A DNA stretch of 39,476 nucleotides from Rhodoplanes serenus. GTDB taxonomy: Bacteria > Pseudomonadota > Alphaproteobacteria > Rhizobiales > Xanthobacteraceae. Below, piece after piece: positions 15,237-26,864 of this stretch; the stretch's first letter is position 1, and the number at the start of each line of letters is the position of its first letter. The notes beneath the pieces were generated by a model, which made no database searches, was not told where the DNA came from, and saw only the letters and a list, made by a program, of their open reading frames with translations. Both the position numbers and the translations under genes were made by a program. The stretch spans positions 1 through 39,476 of the forward strand of contig CAMDDZ010000053.1 of assembly GCA_945893145.1 (NCBI GenBank), written 5' to 3'.

Positions 15237-18200
15237 TCAGCCTGCGAGCGCAGGTTTTTGTTTCGCTATCGTCATGCGACCGGTCAATTCTGCATAGTCC
15301 TCGATGCGATACGGCCGACCCAGAAGATAGCCCTGGACTTCGTTGCATCCTTCACGCGCTAGAAACGCGCGTTGGCCTTCGGTTTCGACGCCTTCCGCGG
15401 CGACCGGCAAGCCAAGCCCTCGCGCAAGGCCAATAACCGCACGGACAATGGTCGCGGACTGGCCATTGTGCTCGAGGTCCGAAATGAAAAGCTGATCGAT
15501 CTTGATCTTGTCGAAGGGGAAAGCGTGAAGATACGACAAGGACGAATATCCGGTCCCAAAATCATCCATGACGATCCGAACGCCAAGCGCCTTCAGCCGG
15601 CGGAGCAGAGATATTCCTCGCGAGAAATCATCGATCAGCACGCTTTCGGTGATCTCAAGCTCGAGACGATTGGGCGATAGTCCGGTTTCGAGCAGGACCG
15701 AATGGACGAGCTGCGGCAAGTCCCGGTGGTGAAATTGCATCGGTGAAAGATTCACGCCGATGCGCAGAGGTTTGGGCCAAGAGGCGGCTTCGACGCAAGC
15801 CTGGCGGAGGACCCACTCGCCGATCGGCATGATCAGACCGCTCTTCTCGGCCAGTGGAATAAAGGTGGCGGGTGGAACCATGCCGCGGATGGGGTGATGC
15901 CATCGGAGCAGCGCTTCGAACCCCAAGACTTCGCCGGACAGCTTTGCCAACGGCTGGTAGTGCAGGCTCAGCTCGCCTTTTTCGATTGCCGAGCTGAGAT
16001 CGTGCTGTAGCGTGCGCTGATCCCGTAGCTGTTGATCCAAATCGGCATCAAAGAACCGGATTGATCCCCGCGCCTCAGCTTTTGCCCGATACAGTGCCGC
16101 ATCTGCATTGCCGAGGAGTGTGGTCGCGTCAGCGCCGTTGGCTGGATAAACCGCGATGCCGATGCTCAGGCCGACCCGAAGCTGACGGCCCTCGATATCG
16201 ATGTTATCCGCGACGGCATCGAGCAGGCTCACCGCGATTGCTTCAGCTGTCGACCCTTGGGCGTCGTCCGTCGTTATGACCGAGAACTCATCGCCCCCAA
16301 CGCGTGCGAGAAATGCGCCGCCAACGGCCGTCTGAAGACGCCGAGAAACCTCCCGCAATAGTGTGTCACCGACCGAATGCCCGAACACATCATTGACCTC
16401 TTTGAATCGGTCGAGGTCGATAGCCAAAACTGCAAAGTGTTCTCCTGCGGCAGCTGATCGTTCCAATACCGATGCGAGGCACTCGGTGAAGGCCGGACGG
16501 TTCGGCAAATCCGTAAGCGCGTCATGGTGTGCCAGATAGGCAATCCGCTCGACCGCCCGTTTGCGTTCGGTTACGTCTTCAACAACACCAATCAGATATT
16601 GCCCTTTGCCATCGTGGCTGCGGACGGCAAGCCGTTTTGACGTGACAATCCGCACACCGTTGCCGGGCGTCTTGAGAGGATGTTCTTCGAGATATACGGG
16701 TTCGTCCGATCGCAACAAGTGATCGTCGCGCCTGGTAATCTGATCGGCCTCTTCCTTCGGGAAGACATCGTAAGCCGTCTTGCCGAGTAATGCGCCGCGT
16801 GGCAGGCCCCAAAATTGCTCGCCGGAGCGGTTGACGAGAACGAACCGGCGGCTGTCTGCTTCTTTCACGAATATTGTCGCGGGCACATTCTCGATGATCA
16901 GGTCGAGGAATTCCCGGTTGTGATCGCGCTCCCGTTCGGCATTCCGCCGCTCCGTGATGTCTTCGTGCGTGGCCACCCAGCCGCCGTTTTGCATCGGCTG
17001 GTCGACGATTTGGATGGTTCTGCCGCCAGTCGTCTCGACGGCCTGGCTTGCCGTTTTTCCCCGCGCAACCGCTGCCAGAATTCCAGCGCAGTATTGTTCC
17101 ACATCGCCCGGAAAGCTTCCGGTTTCCTTGCGGTGAACGATCAGATCGCGGAGTGTGCAACCGGGCTTAACCACCTCACGCGACAAGCTGTACATCCGGA
17201 CATAACGATCGTTGCAGATGACCAATCGCGCCTCGGCGTCAAACATGCAGAGGCCCTGCGACATGTTGTTGAGGGCCGTGTCGAGATGCTGCTTTTGCTC
17301 GTCGATATCCCGCTGAAATCGCCTGTCGCCGCGTAACAACTGCCGCACGATGCGAAAAACCATGACGACGATCATGATCGCGATCAGGCCGCCGGCGCCG
17401 GCCAGAAACATCGCTTCATTTTCCCAGCCGGCCAGAATTGACCGCGCCGTCGCGCTCACCGCCACCACAAGCGGGTAATGCGCGGTGCGGTGGGCGGCAA
17501 TCATGCGATCTTCTTGGCTGCCAATCGCGCTCACGCGCCACACCACGCCACGGTCGGCATCCGGCGCCAAGTCCCCGACAATCCCGTTTGGGATCGGACG
17601 CCCTATGAACGACTCGACATGGGGATACCGCGCCAGCAGCTCGCCGTCGCGGTGCAAGAGGCTGATGGCGCTGTTGGGTTCAAGCGCTATAGTGGCAAAA
17701 AATTCCTCGATGCTTTGCAGCTCGATGGCGGCCGTCACCAATCCGAGGAATTCGCCGTTTGCGCCAGAAAGCTTGCGTGCGACTTGAACGACCCAGGTGC
17801 CGGTGGCCCGATTGCGTATCGGCTTGCTGATGAAGAAGTTCAGCCGCGCATTGGATTGAAGGGCGACGAAGAAGTCGCGGTCCGTGACGTCGATGTCTGG
17901 GATCGGCCAGGAGCGGGAGAAGTTCAATACTTTGCCCTCGGCATTGATCAACGTGAATGTGCCGACATGGGGCAAACCGACGATCTTGTCCTTCAGCATC
18001 AGGTGGACATCGTAGCCAGCCAATTGCCGTTTGAAGTCCTCCTTGGACAGGATACCGCGCGCCTCAAAGCGCTCGATCAGGTTGGTCTGCACACGCTCAG
18101 CCGCCTCGAAGATGCGGTCGACCTGCGCCGCGAGGACCAGCGCGACATTTTGCAGTTCGCGCTCCTTGCTGAGGAGAACGCGATTGCGAGAGTTGTAGAT

Positions 18201-18389
18201 CATCATCGCGGTACCAAGGACGATCGCGGCAACCAGCACGATCGCGCCCACGATGAGCAACGTGATCGGCCGAGAACGGGACTTGCCCGTTATGGCCATA
18301 TCACCGACGACATTGGCGGATTTGGGCGACCGGCCCTTTGCCTGCTGACGTGCAGCGCCTTCGTTCGGAAGCGGCGACGATGAGAGCAT
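15237..18389 (-). CDS. Membrane PAS-GGDEF-EAL protein (cyclic-di-GMP turnover)
   Basis: A 1050-residue cyclic-di-GMP enzyme. TM1 (about 41-64) and TM2 (about 327-348) flank a periplasmic double-Cache-like sensor region. Two PAS domains follow (about 370-482 and 490-610), each ending in the typical D-[IV]-TER. The GGDEF domain (about 612-785) has an intact active site, RVGGDEF (698-702). The product-inhibition RxxD site is missing; that position reads VGGA. The EAL domain (about 795-1045) keeps E825 in FEALLRW, NLSPMQF, ELEITES, DDFGTGYSS, KIDQLF and AEGVETE, so it should be a working phosphodiesterase. An in-frame ATG at 18299 would remove 30 polar residues and is an alternative start. Codon choice is less GC-biased than in neighbouring genes. 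It stands alone. Confidence 0.93.
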   Translation of the reverse strand: MLSSSPLPNEGAARQQAKGRSPKSANVVGDMAITGKSRSRPITLLIVGAIVLVAAIVLGTAMMIYNSRNRVLLSKERELQNVALVLAAQVDRIFEAAERVQTNLIERFEARGILSKEDFKRQLAGYDVHLMLKDKIVGLPHVGTFTLINAEGKVLNFSRSWPIPDIDVTDRDFFVALQSNARLNFFISKPIRNRATGTWVVQVARKLSGANGEFLGLVTAAIELQSIEEFFATIALEPNSAISLLHRDGELLARYPHVESFIGRPIPNGIVGDLAPDADRGVVWRVSAIGSQEDRMIAAHRTAHYPLVVAVSATARSILAGWENEAMFLAGAGGLIAIMIVVMVFRIVRQLLRGDRRFQRDIDEQKQHLDTALNNMSQGLCMFDAEARLVICNDRYVRMYSLSREVVKPGCTLRDLIVHRKETGSFPGDVEQYCAGILAAVARGKTASQAVETTGGRTIQIVDQPMQNGGWVATHEDITERRNAERERDHNREFLDLIIENVPATIFVKEADSRRFVLVNRSGEQFWGLPRGALLGKTAYDVFPKEEADQITRRDDHLLRSDEPVYLEEHPLKTPGNGVRIVTSKRLAVRSHDGKGQYLIGVVEDVTERKRAVERIAYLAHHDALTDLPNRPAFTECLASVLERSAAAGEHFAVLAIDLDRFKEVNDVFGHSVGDTLLREVSRRLQTAVGGAFLARVGGDEFSVITTDDAQGSTAEAIAVSLLDAVADNIDIEGRQLRVGLSIGIAVYPANGADATTLLGNADAALYRAKAEARGSIRFFDADLDQQLRDQRTLQHDLSSAIEKGELSLHYQPLAKLSGEVLGFEALLRWHHPIRGMVPPATFIPLAEKSGLIMPIGEWVLRQACVEAASWPKPLRIGVNLSPMQFHHRDLPQLVHSVLLETGLSPNRLELEITESVLIDDFSRGISLLRRLKALGVRIVMDDFGTGYSSLSYLHAFPFDKIKIDQLFISDLEHNGQSATIVRAVIGLARGLGLPVAAEGVETEGQRAFLAREGCNEVQGYLLGRPYRIEDYAELTGRMTIAKQKPALAG

Positions 18390-18816
18390 GTTATTTCGAT
18401 CGCGGCCTGGCCGCTTGAAGGCGTCGAACTGACCAAAAAGGTCGGGTGAGACGCATCTTTATGCATGTGCCGAGTAAATATTTGGCCTGCGACTACCTTG
18501 CTGCTGAGGCGCGATAGGTTAAGGAACCGCACAGCCCCCGGAATCTGCGGGGTGCGCCCATTGCGCGACGGATGAGGCGGTAAACGCGCCCACACCTGGC
18601 CGTAATGGGCGATGTGACGAAGTCTAGCGGACAGGCTCTGTCATAAAGTAATCAGTTGTTTACCAGCATGGTGCGCCATGTCGCTCATGGCTCATTGCTT
18701 CATTTCAGCCGCTCCGCGAAGTCTGTTCCTGCACCATGAGCCGGCACGCCGCGAAGTGACGCGACGGGCTAAGAGGGGACGCTGCGGCGCGATCGCTATT
18801 CCAATACAAGCAGGCC
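18390..18816. other. 427-base intergenic region with no gene seen
   Basis: It lies between the stop of the PleC-like kinase and the start of the GGDEF-EAL gene, both minus strand, so it should hold the promoter of the GGDEF-EAL gene (near 18390-18500, relatively AT-rich). I checked it for tRNA-like cloverleafs and small genes and found none. Minor inverted repeats occur at 18536-18552 (5-bp stem) and 18667-18680 (CATGG/CCATG). A 6-bp inverted repeat (18811-18816 with 18823-18828) is centred on the kinase stop codon. None is strong enough to call a terminator. Confidence 0.4.
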
Positions 18817-21141
<2,325 letters not shown>

Positions 21142-21254
21142 AGACGCCCCCTGATTTTGATGGTTCCCTCGAGAACGCAACTGCCGGAGGATGTGCCCCA
21201 TCGCCCCGAATCACTGACCATTCGAATCGATGGCGCGAGTCTTGTCGAGAGTCT

Positions 21255-21311
21255 TGAGTCAATATTTTTCGTTAACTTTTCAACCGGTATTTCACCTACC
21301 GAAATACCGGT
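21255..21311 (-). promoter_or_regulatory. AT-rich promoter region with an 11-bp inverted repeat upstream of the PleC-like kinase
   Basis: A perfect inverted repeat (21283-21293 with 21301-21311, arm ACCGGTATTTC, 7-base spacer) sits in an AT-rich island, about 142-170 bases before the kinase start. Close by on the minus strand is a TTGACT at about 21255-21260 that could be a -35 element, though I see no good -10 at the proper distance. The repeat has no T-run after it on the minus strand, so it fits an operator or structured leader better than a terminator of pepN, whose stop is 91 bases upstream. Confidence 0.4.
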
Positions 21312-21401
21312 CTGCGGCGAAAAAGCAGCAGCCGTCGGCAATTGCGTCGAGGCCTTGCGGCACCGCCAAACGAAACCAGAGCAAATTTATTTGAGAGGGC
21401 T

Positions 21402-24050
21402 TTACGTTTGCGCGAGCGCGCGCTGGACGATGTCGCTGACGTCGCGGGAGAGCTTTGGCGAGGCCGCGACCATGCGCAGCGCTGCCTCGGCGCGAGCGCG
21501 GCGGCCGGCTTCGAGGGAGCGCCAGCTCTTGAACGAAGCGAGCATCCGCGCCGCAACCTGCGGATTGGACGGATCGAGCGACAGCACCGTCTCGGCGATG
21601 AAATCGTAGCCCGCGCCATCGGCGCGGTTGAACTGGGTGGGATTGCTGTAGGCGAACGAACTGATCAGCGAGCGCACGCGGTTCGGGTTGGTCCAGGAGA
21701 ATGCCGGGTGCCGGGTTAACTCGCGAATGCGCGCCAGCGTGCTGGTGGCCGGGGAGTAAGCCTGCACAGCGAACCATTTGTCGACCACGATCGGATCGCC
21801 GCGATAGCGCTGGTAGAAATCTTCGAGAGCCGCGGTGCGCTCCGGCCCGTCGTGCTGGTTCAGCGTCATCAGCGCCGCCATCCGGTCCGTCATGTTGCTG
21901 GCGGTGCGGTATTGCTCGGCTGCCATCCGCAACATGTGTGACTCGCCGGTGGCGCACAGAATGTCGAGGCAGACGTTGCGCAGCGCGCGGCGGCCGGCGC
22001 TCGCCGCATCGGGGCTGTAGGGACCGCTCGTCGCCATGGCGCGATAGGCCTCGGTCAGCGGCGCGTTGAGGTGAAGCCCGATCAGCACGCGCAATCCGAG
22101 CCGCGCCCGGAAGATCGCATCCGGATCGACGTCGCGGCCGACGTCGCGAGCGATGTCGGCGTCGCCTGGCGGCGCCAGCGTCAGCGCCACAAAGGCGGGT
22201 TCGAGGCTGCGGTCGGCCAGAATGGCGCCGAGCGCATCGAGCAGGCCTTCGTCGGCCTCGGGATCGCGGCCCGCGCGCAGCCGCGCGACGTTGCCGACCA
22301 GGAGCGTGTTGGCCAGCGTGTGCACCGCCTGCCAGCGGTTGAACGGATCGCTGTCGTGGGCGGCCAAGAGGCGCAGGCCTTCGGCTGTGACGTTGCTGAC
22401 CGGTTTGACGGGCGCCGAGAAGCCACGGTTGAGCGAGAGCACCGGCGGCTCGGCAATGCCGGTGAAGACATAAGTCTCGGCCGCCTTGTCGAGCTCCAGC
22501 ACGCCACGTTCGAGCTTGCGCCCATCGGACAGCGTGAGCGGCAGGTCGGCGCCGTCGCGGCCGACGAGGCCCATCACCAGCGGAATCACCATCGGCTCTT
22601 TGGTGGGCTGATTGGGCGTCGGCGGGGTCACCTGCGCGACGTCGAGCCGGTAGGTTTTCGCACGCGGGTCATGCTGACCGGAGGCGATGATCTCTGGCGT
22701 GCCGGCCTGCGAATACCAGCGCATGAATTGCGTGAGGTCGCGGCCGCTGACCTCGGCAAAGCAACGGATGAACTGCTCGACGGTCGCGGCGTCGCCATCG
22801 TGGCGCTGGAAATACAGGTCCATGCCTTTGCGGAAGCGCTCGGGGCCGATGAGCGTTTGCAGCATCCGCACCACCTCGGCGCCTTTTTCATAGACGGTCG
22901 CGGTGTAGAAGTTGTTGATCTCGCGATAGACCTCGGGCCGCACCGGATGGGCGAGGGGGCCGGCGTCCTCGACGAATTGCGCCAGCCGCAGCGTGCGCAC
23001 GTCGCCGATGCGCGACACCGGACGCGAGCGCTGGTCCGAGGTGAATTCCTGATCGCGGAAAACCGTCAGGCCTTCCTTCAGGCAAAGCTGGAACCAGTCG
23101 CGGCAGGTGATGCGGTTGCCGGTCCAGTTGTGGAAATACTCGTGCGCGACGATGCCCTCGACATCGGCGAAATCGGAATCGGTTGCGGTGTCTGGGGAGA
23201 CCAGCACGAACTTGTCGTTAAAGACGTTGAGGCCCTTGTTCTCCATGGCGCCCATGTTGAAGTCGGACACCGCGACGATCATGAACACGTCGAGATCGTA
23301 TTCGCGACCGAACGCCAGTTCGTCCCAGCGCATAGAGCGCTTGAGCGAGTCCATCGCGTAGCCGCAACGATCTTCCTTGCCGGGCTCGACATAGATGCGC
23401 AGCGCCACCTCGCGGCCCGACATGGTGACGAAGCGGTCCTCGACGCAGCCGAGTTTTCCGCCGACCAGCGCGAACAGATAGGCAGGCTTCGGCCAGGGGT
23501 CGTGCCACACCGCGAAATGCCGGCCGCCCGGAAGCTCGCCATGTTGTTGGAGGTTGCCGTTGCCGAGCAGCACCGGCGCTTCGGCACGGTCCGCCTCGAT
23601 GCGAACGGTGTAAACCGCCATCACGTCCGGCCGGTCGGGGAAATAAGTGATGCGGCGGAAGCCTTCGGCTTCGCATTGCGTGCAATAGGTGCCACTCGAT
23701 CGGTAGAGCCCGGAGAGCTGGGTGTTGGCGGATGGATCGACCAGCGTCTCGATCTCGAGCGTGAAGGGGCCGGCCGGCGGTTGCGCGATGGTGAGGCTGT
23801 CGGGCGCCGCCACATAGCGCTCGGCGGGGAGCCGCGCGCCGTCGAGCTTGAGCGAGACTAGCGTCAGATCTTCGCCGTCGAGCACCAGCGGCGCAGGCGC
23901 CTCGGCGGCTGGGTTGGGCTTGAGCTTGAGCGTCGCGCGCACGCGCGACCGCGTCGGATCGAGCACGACGTCAAGCGCAACGGTCTCGACCAGCCAGTCG
24001 GGCGGACGATAGTCGGCGAGGCAGATGGGGCGGGCTTCTTCGGTGCGCAT
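21402..24050 (-). CDS. pepN: Aminopeptidase N (M1 family zinc peptidase)
   Basis: A cytoplasmic M1 metallopeptidase that removes N-terminal residues from peptides in the last steps of protein turnover. The 882-residue length matches E. coli PepN (870). The substrate-anchoring GAMEN motif is at 267-271. The zinc site is HEYFH (H303, E304, H307) with the third ligand E326 in CLKEGLTVFRDQEF. These are followed by the Ig-like and C-terminal helical domains typical of the bacterial enzyme. The start MRTEEARPICLADY at 24050 matches family N-termini. The open frame reaches 24152, which would overlap the divergent FAD oxidoreductase start and add non-conserved sequence. It is divergent from that gene, with 95 bases between the starts. 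There is no signal peptide. Confidence 0.95.
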   Translation of the reverse strand: MRTEEARPICLADYRPPDWLVETVALDVVLDPTRSRVRATLKLKPNPAAEAPAPLVLDGEDLTLVSLKLDGARLPAERYVAAPDSLTIAQPPAGPFTLEIETLVDPSANTQLSGLYRSSGTYCTQCEAEGFRRITYFPDRPDVMAVYTVRIEADRAEAPVLLGNGNLQQHGELPGGRHFAVWHDPWPKPAYLFALVGGKLGCVEDRFVTMSGREVALRIYVEPGKEDRCGYAMDSLKRSMRWDELAFGREYDLDVFMIVAVSDFNMGAMENKGLNVFNDKFVLVSPDTATDSDFADVEGIVAHEYFHNWTGNRITCRDWFQLCLKEGLTVFRDQEFTSDQRSRPVSRIGDVRTLRLAQFVEDAGPLAHPVRPEVYREINNFYTATVYEKGAEVVRMLQTLIGPERFRKGMDLYFQRHDGDAATVEQFIRCFAEVSGRDLTQFMRWYSQAGTPEIIASGQHDPRAKTYRLDVAQVTPPTPNQPTKEPMVIPLVMGLVGRDGADLPLTLSDGRKLERGVLELDKAAETYVFTGIAEPPVLSLNRGFSAPVKPVSNVTAEGLRLLAAHDSDPFNRWQAVHTLANTLLVGNVARLRAGRDPEADEGLLDALGAILADRSLEPAFVALTLAPPGDADIARDVGRDVDPDAIFRARLGLRVLIGLHLNAPLTEAYRAMATSGPYSPDAASAGRRALRNVCLDILCATGESHMLRMAAEQYRTASNMTDRMAALMTLNQHDGPERTAALEDFYQRYRGDPIVVDKWFAVQAYSPATSTLARIRELTRHPAFSWTNPNRVRSLISSFAYSNPTQFNRADGAGYDFIAETVLSLDPSNPQVAARMLASFKSWRSLEAGRRARAEAALRMVAASPKLSRDVSDIVQRALAQT

Positions 24051-24145
24051 TGGCCTGTCAATTCTCGGAAATATACGGCGATCTAGCCCGGAATCGGTCG
24101 TTGTGTCATCTCGCGGCGGGCGGCTAGCATGCGGCCGTTCCTGGG

Positions 24146-25771
24146 ATGACACGTATGCCTGACCGTTTCGACATCGTCGTGGCTGGCGCCGGCCACAACA
24201 GCCTCGTTACGGCCGCCTATCTGAGCAAGGCCGGTTACCGCTGCCTGGTGCTGGAAGGGCGTTCGATCCTCGGCGGCAATGTGGTCACCGAGGAGCTGAC
24301 ACTGCCGGGCTTCCGCCACGATTCCTGCGGCACCGCGCATGTCATCCTGCAAGACTCGCCGATGATGCGGAATGACGAGCTCGGTCTCGCAGCGGACTAT
24401 GGGCTCGAATACATCCAGCCTGAGATCGTCTGCCACGCGCCGTTCCTCGATGGCAGCTATCTGACGCAGTATCACGACATCGAGCGCACCGTTGAGCAGT
24501 TCGCCAAGTTCTCCAAGAAAGATGCCGACGCCTACCGGCGCATGTACAACGAGTACGACGCGATCAAACCGCTGTTCGATGCGGCGTCCTACACGCCGAT
24601 CGGCTTCGGCAAGCCGATCAACGACCGGCTCAACGAACATCCCGACGGCAAAAAATGGCTGCGCCGCCAGGCCCGGTCGGCCTGGGAGATCATCCGCGAC
24701 AATTTCGAGGACGATCACTCGCGCTGCTTCATGCTGTGGATGGCGTTTCAGACCGTGACGCCGCCGGAATGGCCGATGACCGGGCGCAATGCCTATTCGT
24801 TGGCATGGGGGCGTCAGCGCTGGAGCTGGTGCATTCCCAAGGGCGGCTCCGGCGTGCTGACCGAGATCCTGGTGCGGCTGATCGAGAAGCACGGCGGTAC
24901 CGCGCTGACCAACAAGATGGTCGAGCGGCTGATCGTCGAGAACGGCCGCTGCATCGGTGTCGAGTGTAAGGACGGCAGCTCCTATCGCGCCGACAAGGCG
25001 GTGCTCTCGACCGTCCACGTCAAGCATCTGATCGACATGGCGCCGCATAAGCTTTGGGCGCAGGATTTCGTCGATGGCGTCGAAACCTACCAGGGCGGCC
25101 CGACGCTGTTCGTCTCGCACTATGCCACCAAGGTGCCGATGACGTTTAAAGGCGATGGCGGCTCGACTACGCCAATCGCCTGCGCCATGCTGTCGGAACC
25201 GACACGGGCGCTGCGCATGGGTTATGACTTCGCGCGCGGGGCAGCCAACGTCGAGGAGCCGGTGCTGCTCGCGGTGTCGCCCACGATCGGCGATCCAACC
25301 CAGGCGCCGCCCGGCCATCACACCATCAAGATCATCGGCATGCAGCCCTATGACCTCAAGGAAGGGCCGCTGCATTGGGACACCATCAAGAATGATGTCG
25401 CCAAGGCCAATTTGAACTGGCTGCGAAAGTTTTCGCCCAATCTCACCGACGACAATATCCTCGCAACCGTTGTGGAAAGCCCGCTCGACCTGGAGCGCCG
25501 CAACCCGCACAACTGGCATGGCTCCTGCCACGGCGGCGCGCAGAACGCCGCCCAGGCGGCGGCGTTGCGGCCGGCGCCCGGCTGGGCGCAGCACCGGATG
25601 CCCATCCCAGGCCTTTATCAGACGGGCTCGACGACGCACCCGGGAGGGTCCATATCTGGTGGACCGGGACGAAATGCCGCCGCGGTCATGCTCAAAGACT
25701 TTGGTACCAGTCTCGACGACGTGGTGAAGCGGACAACCGGAGCAAAGCCCGCCGCTGCTCTCGCGAAATAA
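24146..25771 (+). CDS. FAD-dependent oxidoreductase of the phytoene desaturase/PYROXD2 group
   Basis: A 541-residue flavoprotein with an N-terminal dinucleotide-binding motif DIVVAGAGHNSLVTAAYL, followed by LVLEGRSILGGN, the CrtI/PYROXD2-type arrangement. The C-terminus carries the matching FAD-contact region, GLYQTGSTTHPGGSISGGPG. Members of this superfamily dehydrogenate or isomerise carotenoids and other lipophilic or amine substrates. No carotenoid genes are nearby, so I do not assign phytoene. ATG 24146 and ATG 24155 are both possible starts. The next gene, a TctC-type binding protein, begins 29 bases after the stop (30 to its preferred ATG), suggesting co-transcription and a role in catabolism of the ligand bound by that protein. 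Substrate unknown. Confidence 0.88.
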   Translation: MTRMPDRFDIVVAGAGHNSLVTAAYLSKAGYRCLVLEGRSILGGNVVTEELTLPGFRHDSCGTAHVILQDSPMMRNDELGLAADYGLEYIQPEIVCHAPFLDGSYLTQYHDIERTVEQFAKFSKKDADAYRRMYNEYDAIKPLFDAASYTPIGFGKPINDRLNEHPDGKKWLRRQARSAWEIIRDNFEDDHSRCFMLWMAFQTVTPPEWPMTGRNAYSLAWGRQRWSWCIPKGGSGVLTEILVRLIEKHGGTALTNKMVERLIVENGRCIGVECKDGSSYRADKAVLSTVHVKHLIDMAPHKLWAQDFVDGVETYQGGPTLFVSHYATKVPMTFKGDGGSTTPIACAMLSEPTRALRMGYDFARGAANVEEPVLLAVSPTIGDPTQAPPGHHTIKIIGMQPYDLKEGPLHWDTIKNDVAKANLNWLRKFSPNLTDDNILATVVESPLDLERRNPHNWHGSCHGGAQNAAQAAALRPAPGWAQHRMPIPGLYQTGSTTHPGGSISGGPGRNAAAVMLKDFGTSLDDVVKRTTGAKPAAALAK

Positions 25772-25800
25772 CAGGCGGCCGGAAAGCCAAGGAGATGATG

Positions 25801-26760
25801 ATGAAAGTTGTTCAGAAATTCGTATTGGGAGTGGCGGCGCTGTTGGCCGCGGCTCTGGTGTCCGTTGCGCCGGCCTCGGCACAGAGCTGGCCCACCCAGC
25901 GCGTCACCATCGTGGTGCCGTTCGGCGCCGGCTCGGTCACAGACATTCTGGCGCGCCTCGTCGCCGACGAGATGGGCAGAAAGTGGGGCCAGCAGGTGAT
26001 CGTCGAGAACCGCCCGGGCCTCGCGGGAACCACCGCGGTCGGCAAGGCTGCGCCCGATGGCTATACCCTGATGCTGACCTCCAACGGCCACACGGTCGCG
26101 GGCATGGTGAGCAAGACGCTGACGGTCGATCCGGTGAAGGACTTCGCCGGCATCACGCGCATCGCCTCGGCGCCGCTTTATCTGATCACCTATCCGGGAC
26201 TGGGCGCCAAGACGCTCAAAGACGTGATCGACAAGGCCAAGGCTGAGCCCGGCAAGCTCAACTTCTCCTCGCCCGGCCTCGCCAGCACGACGTTTATTGC
26301 CGGTGCGCTGTTCCGCAAGGCGGCCGCGATCAACATCGTCCACGTGCCGTTCAAGAGCGCGCCGGATGCGGTGACGGCGGTGATCCGCAACGACGTGCAG
26401 ATGTATTTCGCGCCGGTCAATCTCGCCAAGGAGCAATCCGAGGGCGGTAAGGTGGTGGCGATCGCGGCGGCGACCGCGAAGCGCATCCCCGAACTGCCGA
26501 ACGTGCCGACCTTCACCGAAGCAGGTCTCCCGTTCGTCTATGACTCCTGGTTCGGCCTGATGGCGCCGCGTGGCGTGCCGGAGGCGATCCTCGACAAGAT
26601 CGCCAAGGATTGGGCCGATTCACTTAAGACCGCCGAGATGAAGGCGAAGCTCGACTCGCAGTTCGTGATCGGTGTCACCGATACGCCAAAGGCCTTCGAC
26701 AGGATCATCGCCGACGAGACTGCCAGTCTCACGGCGGTGTTCAAAGAAGCGGGGCTCTGA
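25801..26760 (+). CDS. TctC/Bug-family binding protein (4 of 5), paired with an FAD oxidoreductase
   Basis: A 319-residue periplasmic binding protein with a Sec signal ending APASA (about residue 27). Family loops are RVTIVVPFGAGSVTDILARL, KWGQQVIVENRPGLAG, PDGYTLMLTS, DPVKDFAGITRI and LPNVPTFTEAGL. Three ATGs stand in tandem (25795, 25798, 25801). AAGGAG at 25789-25794 leaves six bases before the third, so ATG 25801 is the best-spaced start. It follows the FAD oxidoreductase in the same direction after 29-30 bases. A perfect hairpin follows the stop. The FGAGSVTD loop differs from the AAGGN loop of copies 1 and 3, so a different ligand is likely. No TctA or TctB gene is nearby. Confidence 0.92.
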   Translation: MKVVQKFVLGVAALLAAALVSVAPASAQSWPTQRVTIVVPFGAGSVTDILARLVADEMGRKWGQQVIVENRPGLAGTTAVGKAAPDGYTLMLTSNGHTVAGMVSKTLTVDPVKDFAGITRIASAPLYLITYPGLGAKTLKDVIDKAKAEPGKLNFSSPGLASTTFIAGALFRKAAAINIVHVPFKSAPDAVTAVIRNDVQMYFAPVNLAKEQSEGGKVVAIAAATAKRIPELPNVPTFTEAGLPFVYDSWFGLMAPRGVPEAILDKIAKDWADSLKTAEMKAKLDSQFVIGVTDTPKAFDRIIADETASLTAVFKEAGL

Positions 26761-26783
26761 CCGTCTCGCACGGGTTTGCAGAC

Positions 26784-26815
26784 ATGACCGGCGGACGATG
26801 CCGCCGGTCATTTGC
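26784..26815 (+). terminator. Rho-independent-like terminator after the fourth TctC gene
   Basis: A perfect 10-bp stem (TGACCGGCGG at 26785-26794 with CCGCCGGTCA at 26801-26810) with loop ACGATG extends to 11 bp with A26784-T26811. It is followed by TTTGCGTTTG, a short imperfect T-rich stretch. It lies 24 bases after the stop of the plus-strand unit and 54 bases before the end of the convergent CDF transporter gene, so it may serve either direction. Confidence 0.65.
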
Positions 26816-26864
26816 GTTTGTGGGACTGAAGAGAACCGTCGCGCTGCGTAACGGTTGACCAGCG

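Noticed and set aside
13657..15348. 563-codon minus-strand frame overlapping the second and third TctC genes
   Set aside because: It runs through the coding sequence of both genes in the wrong frame and is dominated by Arg, Gly and Ala. It is not a fusion.
22071..23861. 596-codon open frame on the plus strand opposite pepN
   Set aside because: It is the mirror of a certain gene in high-GC DNA. The product is His/Arg/Gly-rich with no motif, while the minus strand has GAMEN and HEXXH.
24083..25882. 599-codon minus-strand frame opposite the FAD oxidoreductase
   Set aside because: The plus strand has the FAD motifs and a family-like length. The minus product has no recognisable domain.
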